From positions 3,162,001 to 3,226,000 of the forward strand of contig NZ_LT598653.1 in NCBI RefSeq assembly GCF_900078365.1: DNA of 64,000 nt. Reading direction: 5' to 3'. Position numbers and translations under genes: made by a program. Position 1 is the first letter of the stretch; each line of letters opens with the position of its first letter. This DNA comes from an uncultured Sphingopyxis sp. Lineage in GTDB: Bacteria; Pseudomonadota; Alphaproteobacteria; Sphingomonadales; Sphingomonadaceae. Under the pieces are notes generated by a model that saw only the letters and a list, made by a program, of their open reading frames with translations, was not told the origin of the DNA and did no database searches. Below are positions 16,183-28,755 of the stretch, one piece after another.

Positions 16183-16659
16183 TCAGATGAATTCGATCTT
16201 GGTCACCAGATAATATTTGTCGCCCGCGGGCACGGTGACTTCGACCTCGTCGTCGACGCGGCGGCCGATCAGCGCGCGGCCGAGCGGCGAATTATAGCTG
16301 ATCTTGCCGTCCTTGGCGTCGGCCTCGGCCTGCCCGACGATCTGATATTTCACCGGCTTGTCGTCCTCGTCGGCGAGCGTGACGGTCGCGCCGAACACGA
16401 TCCGGTCGCCCGACAGCGTCGTCGGGTCGATCACCTGCGCGCGCGACAATTTGTCCTCGAGGTCGCCGATCGTCGCTTCGACCTGGCCCTGGCGTTCCTT
16501 GGCGGCGTGATATTCGGCATTCTCCGAAAGGTCGCCATGCGCGCGCGCTTCCTCGATCGCATCGACGATCAGCGGCCGCTCGGCCTTGAGCGCCGACAGC
16601 TGCGCGGTCAGCTTCTCATAGCCCTCTGCCAGCATCGGCACCTTTTCAACGCTTGCCAT
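16183..16659 (-). CDS. greA: Transcription elongation factor GreA
   Basis: The preferred start is ATG 16659 ([17 protein letters not shown]), giving 158 residues, the family length; an in-frame start at 16680 would add seven residues. The N-terminal coiled coil contains [24 protein letters not shown], with the acidic Asp-Glu tip that enters the polymerase secondary channel. The C-terminal FKBP-like domain ends [29 protein letters not shown]. GreA stimulates transcript cleavage in backtracked RNA polymerase. Confidence 0.97.
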   Translation of the reverse strand: MASVEKVPMLAEGYEKLTAQLSALKAERPLIVDAIEEARAHGDLSENAEYHAAKERQGQVEATIGDLEDKLSRAQVIDPTTLSGDRIVFGATVTLADEDDKPVKYQIVGQAEADAKDGKISYNSPLGRALIGRRVDDEVEVTVPAGDKYYLVTKIEFI

Positions 16660-16754
16660 TATCCTGTTGTCCTTCGTCAATAATCCAGCGCCAGCGAAAC
16701 TTCGCCGGGCGGCTGCGCCGCTTTTCCGTCAATGTGGGGAGGTGGAGCGGTCCT

Positions 16755-20058
<3,304 letters not shown>

Positions 20059-20075
<17 letters not shown>

Positions 20076-20514
20076 ACAAACTCTTGAAGGATGAGGGATC
20101 TACATCGGGAACCCGGCCAATTCCGGCACCAAATGAGAATGGGGAACTCTTACGGACGCAATCAACGAGCTCGAAATCGCTCAGACTGCGAGCCGGATTA
20201 TTTTTCTTCATAGGAACAGAGACATACTCATGGTGTGTCCAACTATGGTCGATCAAAAATCTCGTCTCCCCACAATCGGATAGTAGCCTCACTAGAAGGT
20301 CGGCCGACCCTGCGCTCGGCACGGGATCGGTCGTCTCTTTGCCGCCCTTGATCGGACCGCCGGATAAATCCTCTATCCAGAAGCCAAGCAGCTCATTTCC
20401 GCTGTCGAAAGCTGCCTCATACTTCGCAGCTTCGTCTCCTGCCGGTTTCGCTTCCCCGTCGGGTTTACAGCCCAGGAGAGCGATCAGGAAAACTGCGGGC
20501 AGAGATGCCTTCAC
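20059..20514 (-). CDS. Hypothetical lipoprotein lodged between carA and carB
   Basis: The 151-residue protein starts at GTG 20514, overlapping the carA stop as GTGA, and overlaps the start of carB by 17 bases, so all three genes look translationally coupled. A lipoprotein signal (VFLIALLGC) precedes a soluble domain with [22 protein letters not shown] and two further Cys residues. I do not recognise the family. Base composition is visibly less GC-rich than carA and carB, which suggests acquisition. No link to carbamoyl-phosphate synthesis is evident. Confidence 0.7.
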
Positions 20515-21782
20515 TTCAGCCCACCGACAAACTTCTCGAACAGATAGAAGCTGTCCTGCGGCCCCGGGCTCGCCTCGGGGTGATATTGCACGCTGAACGC
20601 ATTCTTCCCCGTGATCGCGATGCCGCAGTTCGATCCGTCGAACAGGCTCTTGTGCGTCTCGACCACCCCGGCGGGCAGCGTCGAAGCATCGACCGCGAAG
20701 CCGTGGTTCATGCTGGTGATCTCGACCACGCCATCTTCGGCGCGTTGGACCGGGTGGTTCGCGCCGCGGTGGCCCTGGTGCATCTTCACGGTCCTGGCAC
20801 CCGCCGCTAGCCCAAGCATCTGGTGGCCGAGGCAGATGCCGAAGATCGGCACGTCGCGTTCGAGCAGCCCCCGGATCACCGGCACCGCATAGTCGCCCGT
20901 CGCCGCGGGGTCGCCGGGGCCGTTCGAGAGGAACACGCCGTCGGGCTGGTGGCTCAGCACTTCGTCGAGGCTCGCGGTCGCGGGCACCACGGTGACGCGC
21001 GCGCCGGCCTTTACGAGGCTCCTGAAGATATTGTCCTTCGCGCCATAGTCGATCGCGACGACATGGGGTCTGTCATCTCCCCTCCCGCTTGCGGGAGGGG
21101 TCGGGGGAGGGTCTGTTTCGGTCGAGGCGGAGGTCGACATGCCCTCCCCTAGCCCCTCCCGCAAGCGGGAGGGGGATTGGTAGCCCTTGCCCAATTCCCA
21201 CGCACCGCCGGTCCAATCGCCCGTATCCGTCCGGCTGACCGCCTTCGCGAGGTCCAACCCTTCAAGCCCCGGCCAGCCGCGCGCCATAGCGAGCAGTTCG
21301 TCAATGTCGAACTTGCCGTCGGGACTGTGCGCGATCACCCCGTTCGGCGCGCCGGCATCGCGGATCCGGCGGGTCAGCGCGCGCGTGTCCAGCCCCGCGA
21401 GCCCGATCACGCCCTGTTCGGTCATCCATTCGGGCAAGGTCTGGACGCTGCGGAAATTGCTCGGCTGCGTCGGCAGCTCGCGCGTGATGGCGCCGAGCGC
21501 GCCGTGGACGCCGCGCTCCATATCCTCCGGGTTCGCGCCGACATTGCCGATATGCGGGAAGGTGAAGGTGACGATCTGCCCGGCGTAGCTCGGATCGGTC
21601 AGGATTTCCTGATAGCCCGTCATCGACGTGTTGAAACAAATCTCGCCTACGGCGGACCCGCTCGCGCCATAACCGACGCCCCACAGGATCGTGCCATCGG
21701 CGAGGACCAGGACGCCCGTAGCCCCGGAAGGCTGGGCTTTGGACGCGACTTTAGGCGCCGCAGGGGGGTTGGCAGGTGCCAT
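20511..21782 (-). CDS. carA: Carbamoyl-phosphate synthase small subunit with in-frame repeat insertion
   Basis: The 423-residue protein consists of the N-terminal CPSase small-chain domain (ATGVLVLADGTILWGVGYGASG) and a C-terminal glutamine amidotransferase with the nucleophile Cys in IFGICLGHQMLGLAAG. Between them, after ELGKGYQSP, lies about 35 residues of low-complexity sequence encoded by a class C repeat (21077-21176). Normal CarA moves directly to RPHVVAIDYGAKDN. The frame is kept and both domains look intact, so the enzyme is probably active with a longer linker. It supplies ammonia from glutamine to CarB. Confidence 0.96.
   Translation of the reverse strand: MAPANPPAAPKVASKAQPSGATGVLVLADGTILWGVGYGASGSAVGEICFNTSMTGYQEILTDPSYAGQIVTFTFPHIGNVGANPEDMERGVHGALGAITRELPTQPSNFRSVQTLPEWMTEQGVIGLAGLDTRALTRRIRDAGAPNGVIAHSPDGKFDIDELLAMARGWPGLEGLDLAKAVSRTDTGDWTGGAWELGKGYQSPSRLREGLGEGMSTSASTETDPPPTPPASGRGDDRPHVVAIDYGAKDNIFRSLVKAGARVTVVPATASLDEVLSHQPDGVFLSNGPGDPAATGDYAVPVIRGLLERDVPIFGICLGHQMLGLAAGARTVKMHQGHRGANHPVQRAEDGVVEITSMNHGFAVDASTLPAGVVETHKSLFDGSNCGIAITGKNAFSVQYHPEASPGPQDSFYLFEKFVGGLK
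21077..21176. repeat. Class C repeat inserted in the carA coding sequence
   Basis: The arms CTCCCCTCCCGCTTGCGGGA and the complementary CCTCCCGCAAGCGGGAGGGG flank a short central part. The unit keeps the carA frame and encodes the interdomain linker. The same arms occur intergenically at 22369 and 22816. Confidence 0.9.
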
Positions 21783-21913
21783 TCAACATGCTCCGGACGG
21801 GGGGCTAAACGGCCGACCAAGTAGGCGGCAAAAAAGTGATTCACAAGCTATCGGATTTGGAATCTTCCCGCTAGGGAGGGTCTTTCCGAAATTTGCAGCG
21901 CATGGGGACACGC

Positions 21914-22366
21914 ATGATTCGCGATGACATCAAGGCTGCGCAGGTCGCCGCGATGAAGGCGGGCGACAAGGCGCGTTTGGGCACGATCCGGCTGATGCTG
22001 GCGAAGATCAAGGACAAGGACATCGAACTCAGGACCGGCACCGCGCCCGCCGATGACGATGTGCTCGTCACCGACGTGCTTCAGAAGATGGTCAAGCAGC
22101 GCCGCGAGTCGATCACGATGTACGAACAGGGCGGGCGGCAGGAACTCGCCGACATCGAAGCCGCCGAGGTCGCGGTGATCGAGGATTTCCTGCCCGCGCA
22201 GCTTTCGGACGACGAAGCGACCGCCGCGATCAATGCGATCGTGGCGGAGCTCGGCGCGACGAGCCTCAAGGACATGGGCAAGGTGATGGCCGCGGTGAAG
22301 GACCGGCTGGGCTCGCAGCTCGACATGAGCAAGGCGTCGGGCTGGGTGAAGGCGGCATTGGGCTGA
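21914..22366 (+). CDS. GatB/YqeY domain-containing protein
   Basis: The likely start is ATG 21914 (MIRDDIKAAQVAAMKAGDKARLGTIRLML), giving 150 residues; upstream in-frame starts at 21893 and 21902 are possible. It is all helical and corresponds to the YqeY domain also found at the C-terminus of GatB, with ETITMYEQGGRQELADIEAAEVAVIEDFLPAQLS typical. It may bind tRNA or help amidotransferase function, but no activity is established. It is divergent from carA and lies upstream of dnaG and rpoD, a common position in Alphaproteobacteria. Confidence 0.92.
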   Translation: MIRDDIKAAQVAAMKAGDKARLGTIRLMLAKIKDKDIELRTGTAPADDDVLVTDVLQKMVKQRRESITMYEQGGRQELADIEAAEVAVIEDFLPAQLSDDEATAAINAIVAELGATSLKDMGKVMAAVKDRLGSQLDMSKASGWVKAALG

Positions 22367-22368
22367 CA

Positions 22369-22467
22369 TGCCCTCCCCTAACCCCTCCCATAAATGGGAG
22401 GGGACTGGTTGAGCCGGGCGCGCCGAGAATCTCCCCTCCCGCTTGCGGGAGGGGTCGGGGGAGGGCC
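22369..22467. repeat. Class C repeat between yqeY and the DUF559 gene
   Basis: It starts ATGCCCTCCCCTAACCCCTC, right after the yqeY stop, and ends GGGTCGGGGGAGGGC, four bases before the TTG start of the DUF559 gene. It is an inverted relative of the unit inside carA. Confidence 0.85.
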
Positions 22468-22470
22468 TGT

Positions 22471-22857
22471 TTGGACAAAGGCTATAAACGACCGACGGCG
22501 CGCTCACGCGAACTGCGCCTGAACGCCACCGACGCCGAACGGAAGCTCTGGACTCAACTCAGTGCCCGCAAACTTGCAGGCATCCGCTTCAATCGCCAAT
22601 TCCCCGTCAGCCCATTCATCTGCGATTTCGTTTCGCGATCGGCCAAATTGGTCATCGAAGTCGATGGCGGACAGCACGCCGTTGATGTAGCGAAAGACGA
22701 AGCGCGCACGGCCTATCTGGAAACACGAGGTTATCGGGTGATCCGGTTCTGGAACAATGATGTGTTGGAACGGATCGAGGGCGTCGTGAGCGAGATCGAA
22801 CGGGTTCTTGCGGACATGCCCTCCCCTAACCCCTCCCGCAAGCGGGAGGGGGACTGA
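22471..22857 (+). CDS. DUF559 (Vsr-like endonuclease fold) protein
   Basis: The 128-residue protein starts at TTG 22471. DAERKLWTQLSARKLAGIRFNRQ and the nuclease-like core VIEVDGGQHAVDVAKDEARTAYLETRGYRVIRFWNNDVLE identify DUF559, a family related to very-short-patch repair endonucleases; the E-x-D-x-Q-H residues would form the metal site. Its last dozen residues (MPSPNPSRKREGD) come from a class C repeat, and its stop overlaps the dnaG start (ATGA). Flanked on both sides by class C repeats and somewhat AT-richer than neighbours, it looks like a passenger. Its cellular role is unknown. Confidence 0.8.
   Translation: MDKGYKRPTARSRELRLNATDAERKLWTQLSARKLAGIRFNRQFPVSPFICDFVSRSAKLVIEVDGGQHAVDVAKDEARTAYLETRGYRVIRFWNNDVLERIEGVVSEIERVLADMPSPNPSRKREGD
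22816..22853. repeat. Class C half-repeat at the DUF559/dnaG junction
   Basis: ATGCCCTCCCCTAACCCCTC plus CGCAAGCGGGAGGGGG form a hairpin overlapping the end of the DUF559 gene. The GGGAGGGGG end sits a few bases before the dnaG ATG and serves as its apparent Shine-Dalgarno site. Confidence 0.8.
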
Positions 22858-24740
22858 TGACCCTCACCCCGCAATGGCTGGACGAGCTGCGCTCGCGCAT
22901 CACGCTGTCGACGCTCATCGGCCGCACGGTGAAGATCACGCGCGCCGGGCGCGAGTATAAGGCCTGCTGCCCTTTTCATAACGAGAAGACGCCGAGCTTC
23001 ACGATCAACGACGAAAAGGGCTTCTACCACTGTTTCGGCTGCAGCGCGCATGGCGATGCGATCCGCTGGATGACCGACCAGCGCGGCCTGTCGTTCATGG
23101 ATGCGGTGAAGGAACTCGCCGCCGAAGCGGGCATGGAGGTCCCCGCCCCCGACCCGCGCGCCGCGAAAAAGGCCGAAGAGCAGGCGAGCCTGCGCGACGT
23201 GACGCAGGCGGCGGCCGACTGGTTCGTCCAGCAGCTCGGCAGCAGCAACGGGGCCCCCGCGCGCGAATATCTGGCGAAACGCGGCATTTCGGAGGCGACG
23301 CGCAAGGCCTTCGGCTTCGGCCTCGCGCCCGAAAGCCGCAGCGCGCTGAAAGAGGCGCTCAAGAAATTCCCGACCGCGATGCTCGTCGAATCGGGGATGC
23401 TGATCGCAGTCGACGACAAGGAACCCTACGACCGTTTCCGCGGCCGCCTGATGATCCCGATCCGCGACGCACGCGGGCGGGTCATCGCCTTTGGGGGACG
23501 CATCCTCGGCGACGGCGAGCCCAAATATCTGAACTCGCCCGACACGCCGCTCTTCGACAAGGGGCGCACGCTCTACAATCTCGACAAGGCGAGCCCGGCG
23601 TCGCGGCAGACGAACCGGATCATCGTCGTCGAGGGCTATATGGACGTGATCGCGCTCGCCGAGGCGGGGATCGCCGACGCCGTCGCGCCGCTCGGCACCG
23701 CGCTCACCGAGAATCAGCTCGCGATGATCTGGCGGATGGTGCCCGTGCCCGTGCTCTGCTTCGATGGCGACGCGGCGGGGCAGAAGGCAGCGATGCGCGC
23801 TGCGATGCGCGCGCTGCCGCTGCTTCGTCCCGGCTTCAGCCTGTCCTTCGCGACTCTCCCGGCCGGGCAGGATCCCGACGACCTCGTCCGCGCACGCGGC
23901 GCGGCGGGCTTCGTCGAAATCCTCGAAGACGCCCAGCCGCTCGTCGAGCGCCTCTGGGCGCACGAGGTCGCAGCAGGCCCGCTGACGACCCCCGAGGAAC
24001 GCGCGGCGCTCAAGACGCGCCTGCTCGCCCACGCCGACGCGATCCAGGACGCCGACGTGCGCCACCATTATCGCGAGGCCTTTCGCGAGCGACTCGACGC
24101 GCTGTTCGCGAGAGCGCGCCCCGAGCGCGGACCGCGCCAGCCGTGGACGCCGAGCCCTCAACGCGGTGCCGGTCGCCGCTTCGGTCCCGACCCGCGGCTG
24201 CAACCTCCGGCCGACGAAACGCGTTCCATCGGGCAAGCCGGGATTTCGGCGCCCTATGTCGCGGCATTGATCGGCGGATTGCTGCGCTATCCCGAGGCGC
24301 TGCGGCGCAACGAGGAGGCGCTCACCCGCCTGCCGGTGAGCGATCCGGGCGACGCCGCACTGCTCCGGCTGATGCTTGACAGCGCAATGTGCCGCGAAGG
24401 GCTTGATTGCGAGGGGTTGCTTGCCATATTGGAGCCAATGAAAGTGTATAATAGGGCGACGACATTGCTCAGAGCCGACGGAATGCACTTCTCGTTCAAT
24501 CGCAGGCTGGAAAGCAGTGACGAGGCCGCAGCGGCGCGCGAAACCGCGCTTCGCGACCTCGACGAATATATCGGCGTGCTGGTCACCCAGCCCGAAATCC
24601 GCGAGCGGCTGGCACAGGCCACCGCGGATTTCCAGCGCACGATGGATGAGGAAGGCCTGGCGCGGCAGCAGAAACTGCGCGCCATGGATGAGGATCTGAC
24701 CCGCCGCCTGGCCGCGCTGTCCGAGAGCAGCAGCCAGTAA
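22857..24740 (+). CDS. dnaG: DNA primase
   Basis: The 627-residue protein begins with the N-terminal zinc-binding domain ([31 protein letters not shown], a CHC2 ligand set). The catalytic core (residues about 120-330) has [25 protein letters not shown] and the TOPRIM motifs [11 protein letters not shown] and [12 protein letters not shown]. The C-terminal helicase-binding domain follows. DnaG makes RNA primers at the replication fork with DnaB helicase. Its ATG overlaps the upstream stop, and its Shine-Dalgarno comes from a repeat. rpoD follows 35 bases later. Confidence 0.98.
   Translation: MTLTPQWLDELRSRITLSTLIGRTVKITRAGREYKACCPFHNEKTPSFTINDEKGFYHCFGCSAHGDAIRWMTDQRGLSFMDAVKELAAEAGMEVPAPDPRAAKKAEEQASLRDVTQAAADWFVQQLGSSNGAPAREYLAKRGISEATRKAFGFGLAPESRSALKEALKKFPTAMLVESGMLIAVDDKEPYDRFRGRLMIPIRDARGRVIAFGGRILGDGEPKYLNSPDTPLFDKGRTLYNLDKASPASRQTNRIIVVEGYMDVIALAEAGIADAVAPLGTALTENQLAMIWRMVPVPVLCFDGDAAGQKAAMRAAMRALPLLRPGFSLSFATLPAGQDPDDLVRARGAAGFVEILEDAQPLVERLWAHEVAAGPLTTPEERAALKTRLLAHADAIQDADVRHHYREAFRERLDALFARARPERGPRQPWTPSPQRGAGRRFGPDPRLQPPADETRSIGQAGISAPYVAALIGGLLRYPEALRRNEEALTRLPVSDPGDAALLRLMLDSAMCREGLDCEGLLAILEPMKVYNRATTLLRADGMHFSFNRRLESSDEAAAARETALRDLDEYIGVLVTQPEIRERLAQATADFQRTMDEEGLARQQKLRAMDEDLTRRLAALSESSSQ
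24402..24430 (+). promoter_or_regulatory. Possible heat-shock-type promoter for rpoD inside dnaG
   Basis: In the 3' third of dnaG, CTTGAT (24402-24407) and, 15 bases on, GCCATATT resemble a sigma-32 promoter. A TATAAT hexamer also lies at 24447-24452 in an AT-rich patch unlike its surroundings. E. coli has a heat-shock promoter for rpoD inside dnaG, so the position is suggestive, but it is weak evidence. Confidence 0.25.
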
Positions 24741-24775
24741 CGACCAGCAAATGCCCTTTCAGGCAGGAAGAACAG

Positions 24776-26791
<2,016 letters not shown>

Positions 26792-26815
26792 GGCCGGGAT
26801 CCACGGGAATCGGAG

Positions 26816-26842
26816 GGCGGTCCGGCGACGGGCCGCCTTTTT
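26816..26842 (+). terminator. Intrinsic terminator after rpoD
   Basis: GGCGGTCC and GGGCCGCC form an 8-bp stem with one G-U pair, followed at once by five T residues, 24 bases past the rpoD stop. Confidence 0.8.
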
Positions 26843-26879
26843 CCGTCCGCTTTGCGGTAGAGAGCGGCCGATTCCTGAT

Positions 26880-27012
26880 CCTCCCTGTGGCGAAGCCATG
26901 GGGAGGGGGACCGTTCGCGAAGCGAATGGTGGAGGGGCCGCAACGTCGCGTCATTGCCCCTCCGTCAGCGGCTTCGCCGCTGCCACCTCCCCATGGCTTC
27001 GCCACAGGGAGG
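26880..27012. repeat. Class B palindromic repeat, copy 2
   Basis: CCTCCCTGTGGCGAAGCCAT at the left and its complement at the right enclose smaller palindromes such as TTCGCGAAGCGAA and GCGGCTTCGCCGC. It lies in the rpoD-pspC gap. Confidence 0.85.
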
Positions 27013-27045
27013 ATCAATGGCAGCTCCCGGTCAGTCCCAGACATG

Positions 27046-27122
27046 CGTCATCCCGGACCTGATCCGGGATCCATTCTTTCCACCCTGCGTGAATGGACCC
27101 CGGATCAAGTCCGGGGTGACGA
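27046..27122. repeat. Class D palindromic repeat, copy 3
   Basis: The unit runs from CGTCATCCCGGACCTGATCC to the complementary GGATCAAGTCCGGGGTGACG, with inner arms TCCATTC and GAATGGA. It lies directly after the class B copy. Confidence 0.85.
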
Positions 27123-27150
27123 TGAAAGATGGGTCCGCTTCCGCCCGAAT

Positions 27151-27193
27151 CGGCCGCCGGCCGCCGGCCGCGGGCCGCGGGCCGCGGGCCGCG
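27151..27193. repeat. Tandem 7-bp GC repeat (six units)
   Basis: Three CGGCCGC units are followed by three GGGCCGC units, 42 bases in all, in non-coding DNA between the class D repeat and the pspC control region. Pure G/C heptamer arrays like this are prone to slippage and to structure formation. No gene is seen between 26843 and 27486; the rest of that gap holds repeats and the pspC promoter. Confidence 0.9.
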
Positions 27194-27322
27194 ATGTTGC
27201 ATTGCACAATTATTTTCGCCAATCCTCTTTAAATCTTCATATTTCCTCATCACATAGCCCGCGTCACAGCGATGCGGGGGCTTCATCACCGGTTCAGGCA
27301 CCACCCATCAAATGGCAATCAT

Positions 27323-27341
27323 TCCCACTCGTTGGGAATCG
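27323..27341. promoter_or_regulatory. Candidate enhancer-binding-protein site upstream of pspC
   Basis: ATTCCCA and TGGGAAT form a 7-5-7 inverted repeat about 85 bases upstream of the sigma-54 promoter, a usual distance for sites bound by PspF-like activators. The assignment is inferred from position. Confidence 0.4.
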
Positions 27342-27414
27342 ATGCACGAGGAATAGCGGGCAACCCGTCGGGGCGAGGCGGGAAAAAGCCCGGAAATTCG
27401 AGGGACTGCACAAA

Positions 27415-27431
27415 TTGGCACGGCCTTTGCG
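27415..27431 (+). promoter_or_regulatory. Sigma-54 promoter of pspC
   Basis: TTGGCACGG at -24 and TTTGCG at -12 keep the obligatory GG-to-GC spacing (27417 and 27429, 12 bases apart) and match the consensus YTGGCACGrNNNTTGCW except at the last base. It lies about 55 bases upstream of the pspC ATG. Psp genes in enterobacteria are also sigma-54 dependent. Confidence 0.75.
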
Positions 27432-27486
27432 ATGCTTCGGGCATCGGCGCGGGGCAGTGCTCGCAGCCAAAGGGAAAGACAGAAAA

Positions 27487-27789
27487 ATGGACAACGAAAC
27501 CACCAATCTCTTCCGCCGCCGCGACACCTTCTTCGGTATCTGCGAGGCCGTGGGCCAGGATTTCGGCTTCAACCCGCTCTATCTGCGCCTGGCGTTCATC
27601 GCGCCGCTCTTTTTCTTCCCCGCCCAGACCTTCGCGGCCTATTTCGCGCTCGGTCTCGTCGTGCTCGCCTCGCGGCTGCTCTTCCCCGCGAAGACCGCCG
27701 GCGAGCCCGCGCTGACGACGATCGAAGCTGACGCGCCGAACGCCGAAAAGACCCCCGAAAAGACCGGCGAACTCGCACTCGCGGCTTGA
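27487..27789 (+). CDS. pspC: PspC domain-containing envelope-stress protein
   Basis: The 100-residue protein starts at ATG 27487 after a GGGAAAG ribosome site. LFRRRDTFFGICEAVGQDFGFNPLYLRLAFIAPLFFFPAQTFAAYFALGLVVLASRLLFP is the PspC domain (PF04024) with one or two membrane helices; a short polar tail follows. PspC helps sense inner-membrane damage in the phage-shock response. No pspA, pspB or pspF lies nearby, so here it stands alone under its own sigma-54 promoter and is followed by a terminator. Confidence 0.88.
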   Translation: MDNETTNLFRRRDTFFGICEAVGQDFGFNPLYLRLAFIAPLFFFPAQTFAAYFALGLVVLASRLLFPAKTAGEPALTTIEADAPNAEKTPEKTGELALAA

Positions 27790-27864
27790 GCGGTCCCGGC
27801 CGGGCATTCCCTCTCCCCGTCTGGCCCTTCCGCTCCGATGGCGCCCCCGGCGCCATGGCATGGG

Positions 27865-27907
27865 ACCGGCAAGCTTCTCCCCGGGGCTTGCCGGTTCCTT
27901 CGTTTTT
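27865..27907 (+). terminator. Terminator after pspC
   Basis: ACCGGCAAGC and GCTTGCCGGT form a perfect 10-bp stem with an 11-base loop, followed by TCCTTCGTTTTT. It lies 75 bases past the pspC stop. The rest of 27790-28050 shows no gene. Confidence 0.8.
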
Positions 27908-28050
27908 CGGATTTCTGTCCCCGGCTGAAACACTTGGGTCATAAATCCGTCGCCGCTTATAAACGCGTCGTTTACGACGTTGCCCTATGACCGATCGCTG
28001 ACATTCCATCGGCTTGGGCCTGCGCGCCCTGCCACAGCGAGGATCGAGCG

Positions 28051-28722
28051 TTGAGCCAGTCGCCCCAGCCCAAAACGCCGACGCGCGGCGCCGCCGAACT
28101 GCTCGACGCGCTGGTCGCCAGCGACGGCACCGGCGCGCACGCGCACGTCCGTTCGGGCGCGCTGTCGAGCGGGCCCGAGGCGATGCGCAACCTCGCCGAC
28201 GCGGTGCATTTCCTCTGCCTTCTCCACGGCCGCCATCCCGGCGTCATCGACAATGCCGCGCGCAAGGCGGTCGACCCCGCATCGCGCCGCTGGATGGACG
28301 AAGCCGCCGAGGCCTTCGCCCTGGAACGCGCTTTCCTGTCCAAGATCGCCGCGGCGGCCGGCCCCGTGCCCAGTACGCAGGGGCAGGCGCAGTGCGAGGC
28401 CGCGGTCGCCGCGCAGCGCAAGGCGCTCGACATGCTCGCCGAATCGGATCGCCATGGCTGCGCGCTCGGCGCCGCGATCGCGCTGACGCTCGACTGGCGG
28501 ATGATTCGCGTGCTCCTCGACATCAGCGCGCTGCGGCTCGACCTGGTGCCGCCGACCTGCACCCTGCCCGACCTGCCGGGCACGGCGCGGCTCGCCACGA
28601 TGGTCGCCGACACGCCCGCGATCGAACGCGCGATGCTGTTCGGCGCGCAGCAACTCGTCACGCAGCACAGCGGCCTTTGGGACCTGATGGCTGCGCGCGC
28701 CGCGAGCCGGGCGTATCCCTGA
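28051..28722 (+). CDS. Conserved hypothetical protein, helical
   Basis: The 223-residue protein starts at TTG 28051, preceded by GAGG. It is alanine-rich and predicted to be mostly helical and soluble, with no signal peptide. Notable patches are AMRNLADAVHFLCLLHGRHPGVIDNAAR and MDEAAEAFALERAFLSKIAAAAGPVPSTQGQ, followed by LGAAIALTLDWRMIRVLLDISALRLDL. I do not recognise a function. Codon use fits the genome, so it is probably a real lineage-specific gene. It converges with the S-formylglutathione hydrolase gene. Confidence 0.75.
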   Translation: MSQSPQPKTPTRGAAELLDALVASDGTGAHAHVRSGALSSGPEAMRNLADAVHFLCLLHGRHPGVIDNAARKAVDPASRRWMDEAAEAFALERAFLSKIAAAAGPVPSTQGQAQCEAAVAAQRKALDMLAESDRHGCALGAAIALTLDWRMIRVLLDISALRLDLVPPTCTLPDLPGTARLATMVADTPAIERAMLFGAQQLVTQHSGLWDLMAARAASRAYP

Positions 28723-28755
28723 CCCCCCTCCCGCGCGGGCGGGAAGGGAGAAAGC

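Noticed and set aside
22369..22857. Two similar GC repeats around a nuclease gene considered as a CRISPR array or an insertion sequence
   Set aside because: There are no regularly spaced short repeats, no spacers and no cas genes; the repeats are hairpin units and no transposase is encoded.
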